Source: Planctomycetaceae bacterium (GTDB taxonomy: Bacteria; Planctomycetota; Planctomycetia; Planctomycetales; Planctomycetaceae). Taken from it: 53,534 nucleotides of DNA. Positions 28,992 through 38,333 of this stretch are shown in pieces. Position numbers and translations under genes: made by a program. Each line of letters starts with the position of its first letter. Position 1 is the first letter of the stretch. The notes beneath the pieces are model-generated. The model had not been told where the DNA came from. It ran no database searches and worked only from the letters and a program-made list of their open reading frames with translations. The stretch spans positions 1-53,534 of the forward strand of contig JAJDEI010000267.1 in NCBI GenBank assembly GCA_029259845.1. The letters are read 5' to 3'.

Positions 28992-29813
28992 ATGCCAACA
29001 TCCACTGGCACGAGCGCGGCACGTCTGCGCCAGTCCGGAACGATCGGGGACCAGCACTCCGTCGGATCCCCCCTGATCGGAATTGTCGACGGCAACCGTG
29101 CCCATGCCGAGCGGCTCTCCCGCATCCTCGCGAGCCAGGGACGGGACGTGCAATGTTACGAGTCCGCGGAACCGTTCCTGCAAGCGGTTGGTGCGGCCAG
29201 CGTTGGCTGCGTGATCACCGAGTTGGTCATGCCCGACATGAGTGGCCGCGCTCTCCAGGAGAGGCTTCAGGTTGCGGCCCCGGCACTGTCCGTCGTCGTG
29301 GTCACCGGCTACGCTGACGTCCGGTCCACGGTGGAACTCATGAAACTGGGAGCGGTGACCGTTTTGGAAAAGCCGGCTCGGGCTGCCTCCGTGATCTCAG
29401 CCGTCGTCCGGGCCACGCAGCAAAGCCTCAACACGTATGCCCGCATCTGCAGGACGCAGGAGATTCAACGGAGGCTGGCGACGTTGACTGAGGAAGAACG
29501 ACGAATCGCCAACGAAATGATCGCCGGGACTCCCATCAAAACGCTGGCCCTCGAGTTTCAAATCAGCATGCGGACTGTTGACCGCCGCCGGCAGTCGCTC
29601 CTCTCGAAGATGAACGCGAACTCCGTCGGCGAACTGGCTTCTCTGTTTGCGGAGACGTCGATGCGAGCTGACGCCGAGTATACGATTCGTCACGACCGAC
29701 CCGCGACGACCACGCCGCCGGACGCGCATCACCAGCGGAATGGGCATCACCGGCCGGCCAGGCGAATGGAAGAAACCTCATTCCCCAGCAGTGTCCTCCG
29801 TAAGGGCAGATGA
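28992..29813 (+). CDS. FixJ/NarL-type response regulator with a non-standard receiver (Asp to Glu)
   Basis: A 273-aa protein: receiver domain about 27-145, LuxR-type helix-turn-helix about 160-220 (TEEERRIANEMIAGTPIKTL, then ALEFQISMRTVDRRRQSLL). The receiver aligns with FixJ: TELVMPDMSG corresponds to FixJ TDLRMPDMSG, so the phosphorylated Asp is Glu77 here. The acidic pair DD is Asp33-Gly34. Thr105 and Lys127 are conserved. Asp-to-Glu often mimics the active state, so the protein may bind DNA constitutively or respond to a non-phosphate signal; this is inference. The C-terminal 50 residues are His/Pro/Arg-rich and look unstructured. The last 36 bp overlap the convergent giant gene. Confidence 0.85.
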   Translation: MPTSTGTSAARLRQSGTIGDQHSVGSPLIGIVDGNRAHAERLSRILASQGRDVQCYESAEPFLQAVGAASVGCVITELVMPDMSGRALQERLQVAAPALSVVVVTGYADVRSTVELMKLGAVTVLEKPARAASVISAVVRATQQSLNTYARICRTQEIQRRLATLTEEERRIANEMIAGTPIKTLALEFQISMRTVDRRRQSLLSKMNANSVGELASLFAETSMRADAEYTIRHDRPATTTPPDAHHQRNGHHRPARRMEETSFPSSVLRKGR

Positions 29814-32800
29814 CCGTGTCAACGGGATGATGTCCTGGCCACAGGAAACACAGCCACGGACCGTGGCCCGTCTCCCATCAGCAGGTGTGAGCCCGGTGAC
29901 GGAAGTCGGAGGGCCAGTCACTGTCATGGCGGGCCGATCAAATGCGCGAACAGTTGGAAACTGAAACTTCGCCACTGTGACGGTGAACAGCGACAACCGC
30001 CTCTGCACGTTGTCGGGCAGGATTCTCGTCGGTGTCGCGCTCACTGGCGTTGTGCTGACAGACGTCGTGCTGACTGATGCCGGGCTGACTGATGCCGGGC
30101 CGGGCAATGGCGAACTCGGCAGCGGGGCGGCGGGTGGCGCCTGCTCGTTCGGGCTGGACTGCGGGGCGGGCGCGGGCGGGCTGGTGACGGTGAGCTGGTC
30201 GTCTTCGACTTCGCCATCGGGGGCGAGGCCGAAGTACGAGTAACCGACCGTTTCGGTGATGCGGAAACGGGCGAATACCATGCCCAGGGCTGCTCCGGAC
30301 GGGACGGCGATGCTCAGGTTGTTTGTGCCGTCCGCAATGGCGATGTCGACGAACACTTGTTCGCCGGGGTCGTCCCAGTCGCCGTCCTGGTTGAAGTCGA
30401 CCCAGCCGTTAAGCACGGCGGTTGCGGGGACATTGGCCGTGACCGTGACGCCGACGCTTGTGCCGACGACCAGGTCGTTCCCAACGATGACGATGCCGTC
30501 CTCGTCATCGCCGCCGCCGATGTCGTCGCCGGTTGCGTCGAGGGACGACTGTCCGTCCGGCTCGGAATCGCGACCGGCGCCCAGGAACAGATCGTTGCCG
30601 GTCATCACGTGCCGCGCGCCGTCATTGGCCAGCGTGGTGGGGAACGTCGCCGAGTCGGGGGCATCTCCGAAGTCCGGCGACAGTGCGGCGAGCGACACAT
30701 TGAAGTTGGCGTCGACCGCGAAGAAGTCATTAAAGTTGACCATCCCGTCCCCGTCGGCATCTCCCGGCCGGTAGGGACTGCCCGACGCGTTGAAATCCTG
30801 GTCCGCAGCGAAGAAGTCGTTGAAATTAACAAAGCCATCGCCGTCCAGATCTCCCGCGAGCTTGAAGAACTCGATGGTGTGCGACTGCGTGAGGCGGGGC
30901 GTCGTCGCGTAGGCCGGCAGCTCTGCCGTGTACCGGCCATTGGGCAGATTCACGGCCGACAAGTCCCACGTGATCGACGTCGTCCCATTGTTGGCCAGCG
31001 TCGCCGCGCTCAAATCAATGCTCTGGCCGGTTGTGTGATTGAACAGATTCAGGGAAGCGGCTGTTGCGACCGTCGTGGCTGTTGAGAAGTCGAGAGTCAT
31101 CGTTCCGATGCCGGAGCGATTGGCGTTTCCATCGCCATTGAACGTTACCCCGGCCGCCCGTGCGGTGATCGGCACAAGCGTGATTTCGTCGATGTTCGGG
31201 CCGGCATTCGTTGTTGACGTTAGCGCGATGACGTTCGTTCCCGGATTCAGCGTGGTTCGTTCGGTGACCGTGCCCCAGGTGAGGAAACCCGCGCTCCCGG
31301 CCCCATCCGTATCGGGGAACGAAACAAGTTCCTGGGAGGTGCCGTTGACGGTCAGATCGAGCGGGCGGTCGGCCCCGTTCAGGGCGTAACGGATCACGAG
31401 GTCGTACTCGCCACCCGCCAGGCCGGGCAGATCGAACTGCAAAGTCTCGTCACCCGCGATTCCGTTTCCGTAATCCACGAAGCCCGTTCCGTTGAAGCCC
31501 GGGTTGTTGCTCAGAATTTGGATGAAGTTGGTGCTCGTCGATTCTGATCCGGTAAAAATGGCCGCGAATTGGCTGTCCTCAGCCTGAAACGTCAGTCCAA
31601 CCGGCGGTGGGCCGATGACATCACCCGGATCAGGCGTCAGGAGCACCAGCTGACTCGAACCATTGCCACGATTGAAGGTGACCAGATAGATATCGCCGGT
31701 TGCCGGATTGATCGACAGATCCAGGGGATCGCCATAGCTGATCTCCGAGCCATCAGCGCGTCGCAAGATTTGGCTGTCCACGATGTTTCCGTCGGGGCCC
31801 GGCGTCAGCGCGATGAGATTGTCCGGACCAGAGAACTGCGCGACGATGATCGCCCCTCGCAGGTTGCTGCCAAACACATTGCTCGTAAACTCGGCCGCAC
31901 CGTTCGGCGAGACGTTGCGTCCGAAATCGAAGGCAAAGCCCCGATAGTTCGGATCAGGTAGCGTCCCAACTGGATAGTCGCCGACTTCTGCAGGATCATT
32001 GCCCGCCGTCGGGTTTCCGCCGTTGAGGATAAAGTCCCCACGAATCGGATTGGGATGGCCATAAAACCCCCCTTCTTCGACGGCGAAGAGATAGTCGTTC
32101 CGCGTGGGGATGCCGGTAAGGCCCTCGTTCTGCGGTGTTGAGGGGTCATCGGGCGAATTGGCACCGCCGGCCGATCCGTTCGTGGGCACGTAAAGGAAAC
32201 CGTTCGAATGCCACACGAGATCGTAAGCGTTGCGCTGGCCGCCGGCGAAGACTCTCACCGGCGCATTGGAGGCGAAGGGATTGTAGAAACCGGTCACGGA
32301 CCCGTCAGCGTTATAGCTGTTGGGGTTATTCGGGTCGTTGAGAGGATCAAGGGCAGTCGCGGCGGTCGACGTCCACGGCGTCTCGGTCTGGACATCAAGT
32401 GGCCCGCCCGAAACGTCGAGCGTCGGATCGATCTCGATGACCGCTGCGCTCAGCGCACGCTCCGCACGGTAGCCCCACGCGCTATCCGGGGCGCCCATCG
32501 CACTGTTTGAGCCTTGCATGAGGTAGAGGAGGTGGCTTGGCTCGCCCGCTTGGCCGGCGTTCGGGTTTTCCCGGAAGGCCAGAGAATTGGTCAGATGGTC
32601 GCGAACCGAGCGGGGCAGCCCCACAATGTATGGCTGAGTTGTCGCCGTAAAGGACGTGTCGTCGGTGGCGATGTCGACGGTGACGACGCGGCCTGTGAAG
32701 TCAGTCGCGCTGTCCAGACCGCCTTCGTTCGACGTGACCCACAGCCTGTTCGCGTCGGTCGGATCGAACACAAGGCCGATGATCACGCTCCCGTCGAGCA

Positions 32801-35800
32801 GCGGGTCGGCCAATTCCTGGCGCGAGGCGTCGATGATTGCGCCGGTCGTCGGATCCAGGTTCCAACGAATGATGCGGCCGCCCAGCGTTGAGACGTAGAG
32901 CTTTTGCCCATCGGGTGACATGGCCACCGATGAGAAACCGCCCTCCGTTGCCAACACTTCGTCAACAAATGCGACGGGGCGGTCCGCAACGACCGGTGCC
33001 GTACCCGTGACGAACGTGGCTGTGTATTTCTCAAACTCGCGGGGAAGGGCGTTGGGATCGGTGTTTGAGCCGCGATCCAGAAGACCGTCGACGACGATTG
33101 TGTAACTGGTGTTCTCCTTGAGATCGCCGGTTGGGTTGATGACAACCGCGTCGAAGCCGCCGGTTGTGTTGACCGAGAAGGCAGCCGGGGCGCCGGCCAA
33201 GGTCTCGTAAAGCTGAATCGTATCGGTGGTCAAGCTTGTCTCAAGCACGCCGCCGCGCCCATCGACGACACCAACGTCGAACGCGAAAGAGCGCGTGGGG
33301 TCGACATTGTCCGGGCGGAGGCCGGTGCCAATGGCAACGGGCTGCGGGGTGGTTCCGGCGGCACCCAGTGCTACGGGGTTGGCCAACTGAGCGTAGTCAT
33401 TGGAGGCCGGATTGCCATCGGCGGGTGTCAGATCCGGCAGTTCCCGGATTTCGAGATACTGAATTTCGGTGACCGTGCCCCCCGGAGCCGCGAGCGTCAG
33501 GAATCCGTCGGTGACTGTCGCGATGGCCGTCAACAGTTGTGACTTATACGTGTCGGTCGGTTGCCAGCCGGTTACGAGGTTCCCTTCGGCCAACAGCTGG
33601 TTGTTGCTGTCGTTGGGGCCACCGGTGTCGCCGACACTGACTGTAATTTCGTACGATCCTGCCGCGAGCGCGATCTCCCAGGCGGTGCGTTCAGGATAGG
33701 ACGCGAGGTCGAAATGGGCATAGCCGGTCAGGCGCGGATCGTAGCCGTCGAAAGGCGGGCCGGTCCGCTCGTTGATGGCGATGGCGGGATAGGCGGCGGC
33801 ATCAATGGGCGTGGCATTCGTCCCGTCGGCATCGGTCGCAGTCGCCTCGGTCACCCAACCGTAACTGAAGCCGTTTGCGCGGTCGCCGAAACCCTGGAAA
33901 CTGTCGACCAGCATGCCCGGAACGACGGGTGTTGTCCCATCCTGGAAGTTGATCGCGATCGTTGGCCGGGGGCCGGGTTCCGAAGCCACCGAGCCTGCGG
34001 CGCGGCTCACGGTGAACCGGTCAATGTTCGGGCCGTTCGCAATCGTGTTTTCAAGGCGGATCGTATTGGCACCGGCCGCCAGGGTGAGCGTAACGGGCGC
34101 AGTCTCTGTCCAATTATCCCAAGCCGTCGTCGAAGCGAAGGCCAGCGTGGTCTGTTCGACGCCGTTGACAAGCACGCTCATCGACCTGTCAAGATTGCTG
34201 CCGTTGGCGTAGCGCACGCTGAGTTCATAGCCGCCCGCTGCTGGAACGTTGACGGTAAAGAACGCGGCATCACCAACGTCCCCTCCCAGATTAAGATAGC
34301 CTGTTCCCGAGTAACCGGGCCAAAGACCATTGGGCCGTTCCGGACTGACGGTTTCGGGATTGCTAAGGTCATTGACGACGGTCAGTCCATCCTGAGCGGT
34401 TGTCCCCGTTGTGTCATCAATGGTTAGCTGTTCTCCCTGAATCGTGAACGTGAACGGGCCCCCTGCGTTGTTCGGGGCAAGCGTCAGGGATCGTAGGTCC
34501 TGAGCCCCGCCGTGGAAGGTGACGCGGAGCACCTGTTCGCCCGCTTCAAGCGCGATCGCGTCGGCCTTGCGAGACTGGAAGTCCGTCCAGCTTCCGGTGC
34601 TCGGATTGGCGATCGCACCCGACGTCGCATAAGACGCCGTCTCGCCGGCGCGGAAGAAGTCGGCCGTGACCGACCGTCCGCTGCCGGTTGTCGACATGAG
34701 CAGATCGATGTCGAACAGTCCGGTAGTCGGCACTTCGATCGTGTACTCGAGCCACTCGCCATCCGCGACCCACCCGATGTCGCCGACGGCGGTTTGCTCA
34801 ACGTCGCTGCCGATACGTCCGCTGTCCGTGCCGCCCGTTAATCCGGGCGCATCGTTATAGGCCACTCCCTGCCCGCCCTCATCGTAGTTCGACGCATCAA
34901 GCGTCAGCACACTCCCGTCGAAGACCGCCGGACCGGGTCCGGGGAACGGTGTCTGCGGCGACGGAGGTGTGACGGTCCGGTCGAAAAAGTCCACCAGCGA
35001 ATCGCCGTCGCTGTCGGTTTCGAGCGCATCATTGATGCCGTTCCCGTTACCGTCCTCAGCAGCTGTCAGCGCATAGGGCTGCACGTTCTTAATGACGATC
35101 ATATGGTCGTTGTAATCGAAGTTCCCTCCGCCGGGATAATCCTGGATCCCGATAAACGTCCCCGCGATCACGTTCCCGCCGGCGTCCTTTGCCTGGAAGA
35201 ACCGAATCAGGTGGCCGTCGCCATCGTCCACCAGCGAGCCGATGTCCGGATCGCGTTCGTTGGCTTCCGGATCGGACCAGGACGCGAACGTCGGTCGGTT
35301 ATCCACCGAGACATGGAGGCCGAAGGGCGTGTCGAAATTGATCTCGCCGCGCGCCGTCGTCCCCGCGCCGGCTCCGGCAACGAGTTGATTGGGGAGCAGC
35401 GTTTGCCCCTCCTGTTCATCCTGAGCAAACAACTCCGTGACCGGCACGCCGTTTAGGCCGTGAAACTCGAGCCGCGCGACATCGCCCTGCCGAAGATAGG
35501 CTGCGATCTGAATCATTTCGACCGGCTGTAACGAGTCGAGCCGCTGCAAGTACGGCATGAGCACTTCGTCGCCGATTGTTTCCACGAGCCCGCCGTTGGC
35601 CAACTGACCCTGCGCGACATCGGTGCCGTAACCGAAAGCTTGGACGATCTGCGCCACGGCCGGCTCTTCGCCTCCCTCGGACTGAATCTGGGCGAGGCCA
35701 CTCAAAGCGACGGTCGTGATCGCGTTGACCGGGTCGTCGGAGGTGATGGAGAGCACCGCGTCGTAGGACACGGCGGCATTGTCATTGTCGGGATCGCTCC

Positions 35801-36263
35801 CCACGAATTCCATCACAACAGTCGCCGAGCCCCCCGCGGCCAGGACCGTGCCATTGGCGGGGCCGGATGTGACTTGAAACGCTCCGGGGTCGGTTCCGCC
35901 AATGGAAATGTCTGAGATGGTGAGCGGTGCGCCGCCAACATTCGCGATGTCGAACTGGCGGACATCGCGGAACTGCTGTTGCGCATTGGCCGGGTTGTCG
36001 ATCCGGCTGAAAACCAGGCGGGCGTCCGCCGCCGCGTCGTCGAGACCCTGGACGCAGATGTCCGCATTGGGACCACCGCCCGGTGACGCGGCGGACAAGA
36101 GCTGACGCACCTCCAGCGTCTCGATCGCCGAATGGTGGGAATGCGTCTGACGCCGGCGATGCGGTCCGGAACCCCGGCCGAGCCGAGGCCGCGCAGCCGG
36201 ATGGCCGCGCAGGAATCGCAGTCGCAGTGAATGAACCCACCGTCGCCAATCCAGAACAATCAT
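29778..36263 (-). CDS. Giant multidomain surface protein with sugar-dehydrogenase-like propeller, dockerin and GEVED modules
   Basis: From the ATG at 36263 the product is 2161 aa (an ATG at 36287 adds 8). The N-terminus is Arg-rich, ending IETLEVRQLLSA, the LExRxLLSA motif of large planctomycete exoproteins. Approximate modules: ASH/choice-of-anchor D (100-190), DUF4114-like (315-395), CBM6-like (453-594), CBM35-like (608-754), malectin-like (771-941), Big_5-like (948-1088), glucose/sorbosone-dehydrogenase-like beta-propeller (1093-1546), a second CBM35-like (1554-1704), dockerin-like twin calcium loops (DLDGDGFVNFNDFF and DADGDGMVNFNDFF, 1801-1858), GEVED (1866-2023, ending DGEVEDDQ) and a Pro/Ser-rich tail. 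Probably cell-surface, binding and possibly oxidising polysaccharide. Catalysis is unproven. The tail overlaps the regulator gene by 36 bp. Confidence 0.85.
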   Translation of the reverse strand: MIVLDWRRWVHSLRLRFLRGHPAARPRLGRGSGPHRRRQTHSHHSAIETLEVRQLLSAASPGGGPNADICVQGLDDAAADARLVFSRIDNPANAQQQFRDVRQFDIANVGGAPLTISDISIGGTDPGAFQVTSGPANGTVLAAGGSATVVMEFVGSDPDNDNAAVSYDAVLSITSDDPVNAITTVALSGLAQIQSEGGEEPAVAQIVQAFGYGTDVAQGQLANGGLVETIGDEVLMPYLQRLDSLQPVEMIQIAAYLRQGDVARLEFHGLNGVPVTELFAQDEQEGQTLLPNQLVAGAGAGTTARGEINFDTPFGLHVSVDNRPTFASWSDPEANERDPDIGSLVDDGDGHLIRFFQAKDAGGNVIAGTFIGIQDYPGGGNFDYNDHMIVIKNVQPYALTAAEDGNGNGINDALETDSDGDSLVDFFDRTVTPPSPQTPFPGPGPAVFDGSVLTLDASNYDEGGQGVAYNDAPGLTGGTDSGRIGSDVEQTAVGDIGWVADGEWLEYTIEVPTTGLFDIDLLMSTTGSGRSVTADFFRAGETASYATSGAIANPSTGSWTDFQSRKADAIALEAGEQVLRVTFHGGAQDLRSLTLAPNNAGGPFTFTIQGEQLTIDDTTGTTAQDGLTVVNDLSNPETVSPERPNGLWPGYSGTGYLNLGGDVGDAAFFTVNVPAAGGYELSVRYANGSNLDRSMSVLVNGVEQTTLAFASTTAWDNWTETAPVTLTLAAGANTIRLENTIANGPNIDRFTVSRAAGSVASEPGPRPTIAINFQDGTTPVVPGMLVDSFQGFGDRANGFSYGWVTEATATDADGTNATPIDAAAYPAIAINERTGPPFDGYDPRLTGYAHFDLASYPERTAWEIALAAGSYEITVSVGDTGGPNDSNNQLLAEGNLVTGWQPTDTYKSQLLTAIATVTDGFLTLAAPGGTVTEIQYLEIRELPDLTPADGNPASNDYAQLANPVALGAAGTTPQPVAIGTGLRPDNVDPTRSFAFDVGVVDGRGGVLETSLTTDTIQLYETLAGAPAAFSVNTTGGFDAVVINPTGDLKENTSYTIVVDGLLDRGSNTDPNALPREFEKYTATFVTGTAPVVADRPVAFVDEVLATEGGFSSVAMSPDGQKLYVSTLGGRIIRWNLDPTTGAIIDASRQELADPLLDGSVIIGLVFDPTDANRLWVTSNEGGLDSATDFTGRVVTVDIATDDTSFTATTQPYIVGLPRSVRDHLTNSLAFRENPNAGQAGEPSHLLYLMQGSNSAMGAPDSAWGYRAERALSAAVIEIDPTLDVSGGPLDVQTETPWTSTAATALDPLNDPNNPNSYNADGSVTGFYNPFASNAPVRVFAGGQRNAYDLVWHSNGFLYVPTNGSAGGANSPDDPSTPQNEGLTGIPTRNDYLFAVEEGGFYGHPNPIRGDFILNGGNPTAGNDPAEVGDYPVGTLPDPNYRGFAFDFGRNVSPNGAAEFTSNVFGSNLRGAIIVAQFSGPDNLIALTPGPDGNIVDSQILRRADGSEISYGDPLDLSINPATGDIYLVTFNRGNGSSQLVLLTPDPGDVIGPPPVGLTFQAEDSQFAAIFTGSESTSTNFIQILSNNPGFNGTGFVDYGNGIAGDETLQFDLPGLAGGEYDLVIRYALNGADRPLDLTVNGTSQELVSFPDTDGAGSAGFLTWGTVTERTTLNPGTNVIALTSTTNAGPNIDEITLVPITARAAGVTFNGDGNANRSGIGTMTLDFSTATTVATAASLNLFNHTTGQSIDLSAATLANNGTTSITWDLSAVNLPNGRYTAELPAYATTPRLTQSHTIEFFKLAGDLDGDGFVNFNDFFAADQDFNASGSPYRPGDADGDGMVNFNDFFAVDANFNVSLAALSPDFGDAPDSATFPTTLANDGARHVMTGNDLFLGAGRDSEPDGQSSLDATGDDIGGGDDEDGIVIVGNDLVVGTSVGVTVTANVPATAVLNGWVDFNQDGDWDDPGEQVFVDIAIADGTNNLSIAVPSGAALGMVFARFRITETVGYSYFGLAPDGEVEDDQLTVTSPPAPAPQSSPNEQAPPAAPLPSSPLPGPASVSPASVSTTSVSTTPVSATPTRILPDNVQRRLSLFTVTVAKFQFPTVRAFDRPAMTVTGPPTSVTGLTPADGRRATVRGCVSCGQDIIPLTRSSALTEDTAGE
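30037..30096. repeat. 15-bp minisatellite, four units, in the giant surface protein gene
   Basis: Four units of GTGCTGACTGATGCC type (30037-30051, 30052-30066, 30067-30081, 30082-30096) encode the SVSPA/SVSTT/PVSAT-like repeats of the C-terminal tail. Confidence 0.8.
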
Positions 36264-36335
36264 GCCGCAACATTCCCCTCGCGGCACATCGGCCGCCGTT
36301 CGTGCGATTCGTTATCCCATTCGGAACCGCTTCTG

Positions 36336-37679
36336 TTAGTCGGTGGCGAGCCGTCCCTCCATCACGTCGAACATCTCGCTGACTCCCGGTTTGAACACGT
36401 CCCCGACGAGAATGTCGACGAGGTTCGGCTTGTACTGCGGGTAGTCGCGGAGAAAGTCGCCAAAGCTGAACTCGGGGGTGTAGTAGGCGTACACCAGCCG
36501 GCGAAAGTTGTCCACACCCGCGTCGTAGGTCTCCTGCCAGGAACCGAGCGCGCCGCCGGACAGATCATCCGTTTCCAGCGCTGCATGAACGGCATCAGCG
36601 ACGAATTCGCCCCCTTTGAGTGCGAGCAGAACCCCGGAAGAATACACCGGATCGATGAACCCGTAGGCATCTCCCACGAGCACCCAGCCGGGACCCGCTG
36701 CCGCGGAGGAGCCGTAGGAGTAATCCTTCGTCGTGAAGAAATCCATGCAGCGGGTTGCGTGATGCAGCCGCTTTTGCAGAGCGGGACAACGGTCGAGTTC
36801 GCGGGCGAACGTCTGTTCGGGAGTGGAGTCTCCGGGGAACATGTGCGGCATGTCGCCGGTACATCCGATGCTGACGACATCGTCCCGCAGCGGGATATAC
36901 CAGAACCAACTCTGTTTGCCCTCAGTCTGCATGATGATTGTCGCGCCCTCATCTTTGCCGGAGTCACGCTGGGCCCCCCGGAAGTAGCTCCAGATGCTTC
37001 CCTTGCGGAGGCGGAGATTGGGTTGCTTGAGCCCCAGCCGCGTGGAGAGAAAGGCCGACGAGCCGCTGGCGTCGCAGACCACGCGGCTGTGGATTTCGCG
37101 GACTTGCGGCGGTCCCGTCGCTGACGCTCCGGGCTCTGACGGGGGCGCTCCGGGCTCTGAGGGCGGTGCTCCGGCGGCGGATGTTGGCTCAGTGAGTTTG
37201 AGCTTCACGCCGACTGCCCGGTCGCCTTTGAACAGGACGTCCAGCACCTGTGCCTGCGTCCGGAGGGCTGCTCCTTTGGCGATCGCGTTCTCCAGCAACA
37301 TCCGGTCAAAATCGGCCCGTTCAACCTGCCAGGTCTGGGCGCTTTCGTGATCGATGTGCTCGTCGAAGTAGAACGGAGCCGACTCCCGGCGGCCGTCGGA
37401 GACGAACTGCACACTGAACTTCTTGGGGAATGCGCTCCGTTTGAACTGCTCGATCACGCCGAGCCGCTTAAGTGTCCAGTATGTCTGAGGAATCAGTGAC
37501 TCGCCCACATGGAACCGCGGCATCGTGCCCCGCTCCACAATGAGGACCGAATGTCCCGCCTCGGCCAACAGTGCACCGACGGTGGAACCGGCCGGTCCGC
37601 CACCGATCACGATGACATCGTACGAATCCTGCAGCGGAGGTGCGGACGTGGATGCCGGCGGGAAAGTGGTCTGAATCAT
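36336..37679 (-). CDS. Flavin-dependent halogenase-like FAD oxidoreductase
   Basis: The ATG at 37679 gives 447 aa; the longer TTG-started frame (37718) adds 13 residues before the natural N-terminus. FAD-binding GGGPAG is at 26-31, followed by GHSVLIVERGTMPRFHVGES (the PRFHxGESL motif of flavin halogenases and geranylgeranyl reductases). FPKKFSVQF contains the position of the catalytic lysine in phenolic halogenases. W258-F-W-Y-I-P263 matches the WxWxIP motif that typifies halogenases, followed by LRDDVVSIGC. DAYGFIDPVYSSGVLLALKG is the second FAD site. A 17-residue insert (about 165-190, PSEPGAPPSEPGA) is encoded by a dispersed repeat. Substrate unknown; the neighbouring chorismate-lyase-like gene suggests a phenol. 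It could still be a non-halogenating relative. Confidence 0.75.
   Translation of the reverse strand: MIQTTFPPASTSAPPLQDSYDVIVIGGGPAGSTVGALLAEAGHSVLIVERGTMPRFHVGESLIPQTYWTLKRLGVIEQFKRSAFPKKFSVQFVSDGRRESAPFYFDEHIDHESAQTWQVERADFDRMLLENAIAKGAALRTQAQVLDVLFKGDRAVGVKLKLTEPTSAAGAPPSEPGAPPSEPGASATGPPQVREIHSRVVCDASGSSAFLSTRLGLKQPNLRLRKGSIWSYFRGAQRDSGKDEGATIIMQTEGKQSWFWYIPLRDDVVSIGCTGDMPHMFPGDSTPEQTFARELDRCPALQKRLHHATRCMDFFTTKDYSYGSSAAAGPGWVLVGDAYGFIDPVYSSGVLLALKGGEFVADAVHAALETDDLSGGALGSWQETYDAGVDNFRRLVYAYYTPEFSFGDFLRDYPQYKPNLVDILVGDVFKPGVSEMFDVMEGRLATD
37114..37139 (+). repeat. Dispersed 26-bp repeat, copy 5, inside a coding sequence
   Basis: GTCGCTGACGCTCCGGG followed by CTCTGA, plus a partial tandem at 37145-37160 (GCGCTCCGGGCTCTGA). 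It lies in frame in the halogenase-like gene, where the minus strand reads SEPGASATG. Compare the intergenic copies at 988, 26993, 43839 and 50551. Confidence 0.75.
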
Positions 37680-37742
37680 TGTTGAGCGGGGCCAGCCGAT
37701 GACGGGGGACGATCTCAAGATGGTTTCCGGGCCGCGGAAGGC

Positions 37743-38282
37743 TCATTCTTCGAGCGGTGCGGAGACTTCCAGCAGATCGACCGCCGGGCGGCGGTTGCAG
37801 AAGATCGTCGCCAATCGCCCGTACGTCACTCCCCCGACCTCCATCTGCAGGTATTTGGCGAGCGCGGGGCCGGCCGTGATTTCGAGAATGGCCCCCAGGT
37901 CGATATTGCGAAGCACGTTATGATTGATCAGCACGCGCCCCAGCGGCGTTGCCTCCGCCACGATCTCGTCCCGGACCGCGGCGGTCACATACTGAAAATC
38001 GAAGCGGACGAAGCCGAACTGGACGGAGTCGTCCGTGCCCTGCTTAGAGAGCAAAATCTTGCGGCAGTACGTATCCCCTTCTTGCTTGCGATCGAGCACG
38101 TGCACGTCGACTGGACAGCCATGGTATTCTTCCATCGTGACCGTCATGTGGTGGTCGTGCACGAGCATCTGCCGGTACGGCTCCGGCACCAGCGACCGCG
38201 CAACATACTTGGCGTCCGCAATTAACGGCTCTTCTTCGGGGAACAGGGACGTCAGTCGGGAAAGTTCGTCAAGCGGGTTCAC
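37743..38282 (-). CDS. Chorismate-lyase-like (UbiC/DUF98 fold) protein
   Basis: A 179-aa protein with the pattern of the UbiC/DUF98 family: [20 protein letters not shown] (about 36-55; equivalent to LLxHxxxMTxxLE), [20 protein letters not shown] (about 59-78) and [20 protein letters not shown] (about 109-128, containing PLGxxL). UbiC makes 4-hydroxybenzoate and pyruvate from chorismate; related enzymes make 3-hydroxybenzoate or act on other substrates. The match is distant, so the reaction is tentative. It lies 63 bp upstream of the halogenase-like gene on the same strand. 4-Hydroxybenzoate would also be an MptG-type substrate, so the H4MPT pathway is an alternative outlet. No signal peptide. 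Confidence 0.6.
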   Translation of the reverse strand: MNPLDELSRLTSLFPEEEPLIADAKYVARSLVPEPYRQMLVHDHHMTVTMEEYHGCPVDVHVLDRKQEGDTYCRKILLSKQGTDDSVQFGFVRFDFQYVTAAVRDEIVAEATPLGRVLINHNVLRNIDLGAILEITAGPALAKYLQMEVGGVTYGRLATIFCNRRPAVDLLEVSAPLEE

Positions 38283-38333
38283 GAGGTTGCTTCCGGGGTC
38301 AGTTGTCAGATGCCAGTTGTCAGGCGAGGGCGA

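Noticed and set aside
33561..34427. 288-aa plus-strand open frame inside the giant gene
   Set aside because: Antisense to malectin-like and CBM modules; no recognisable domain.
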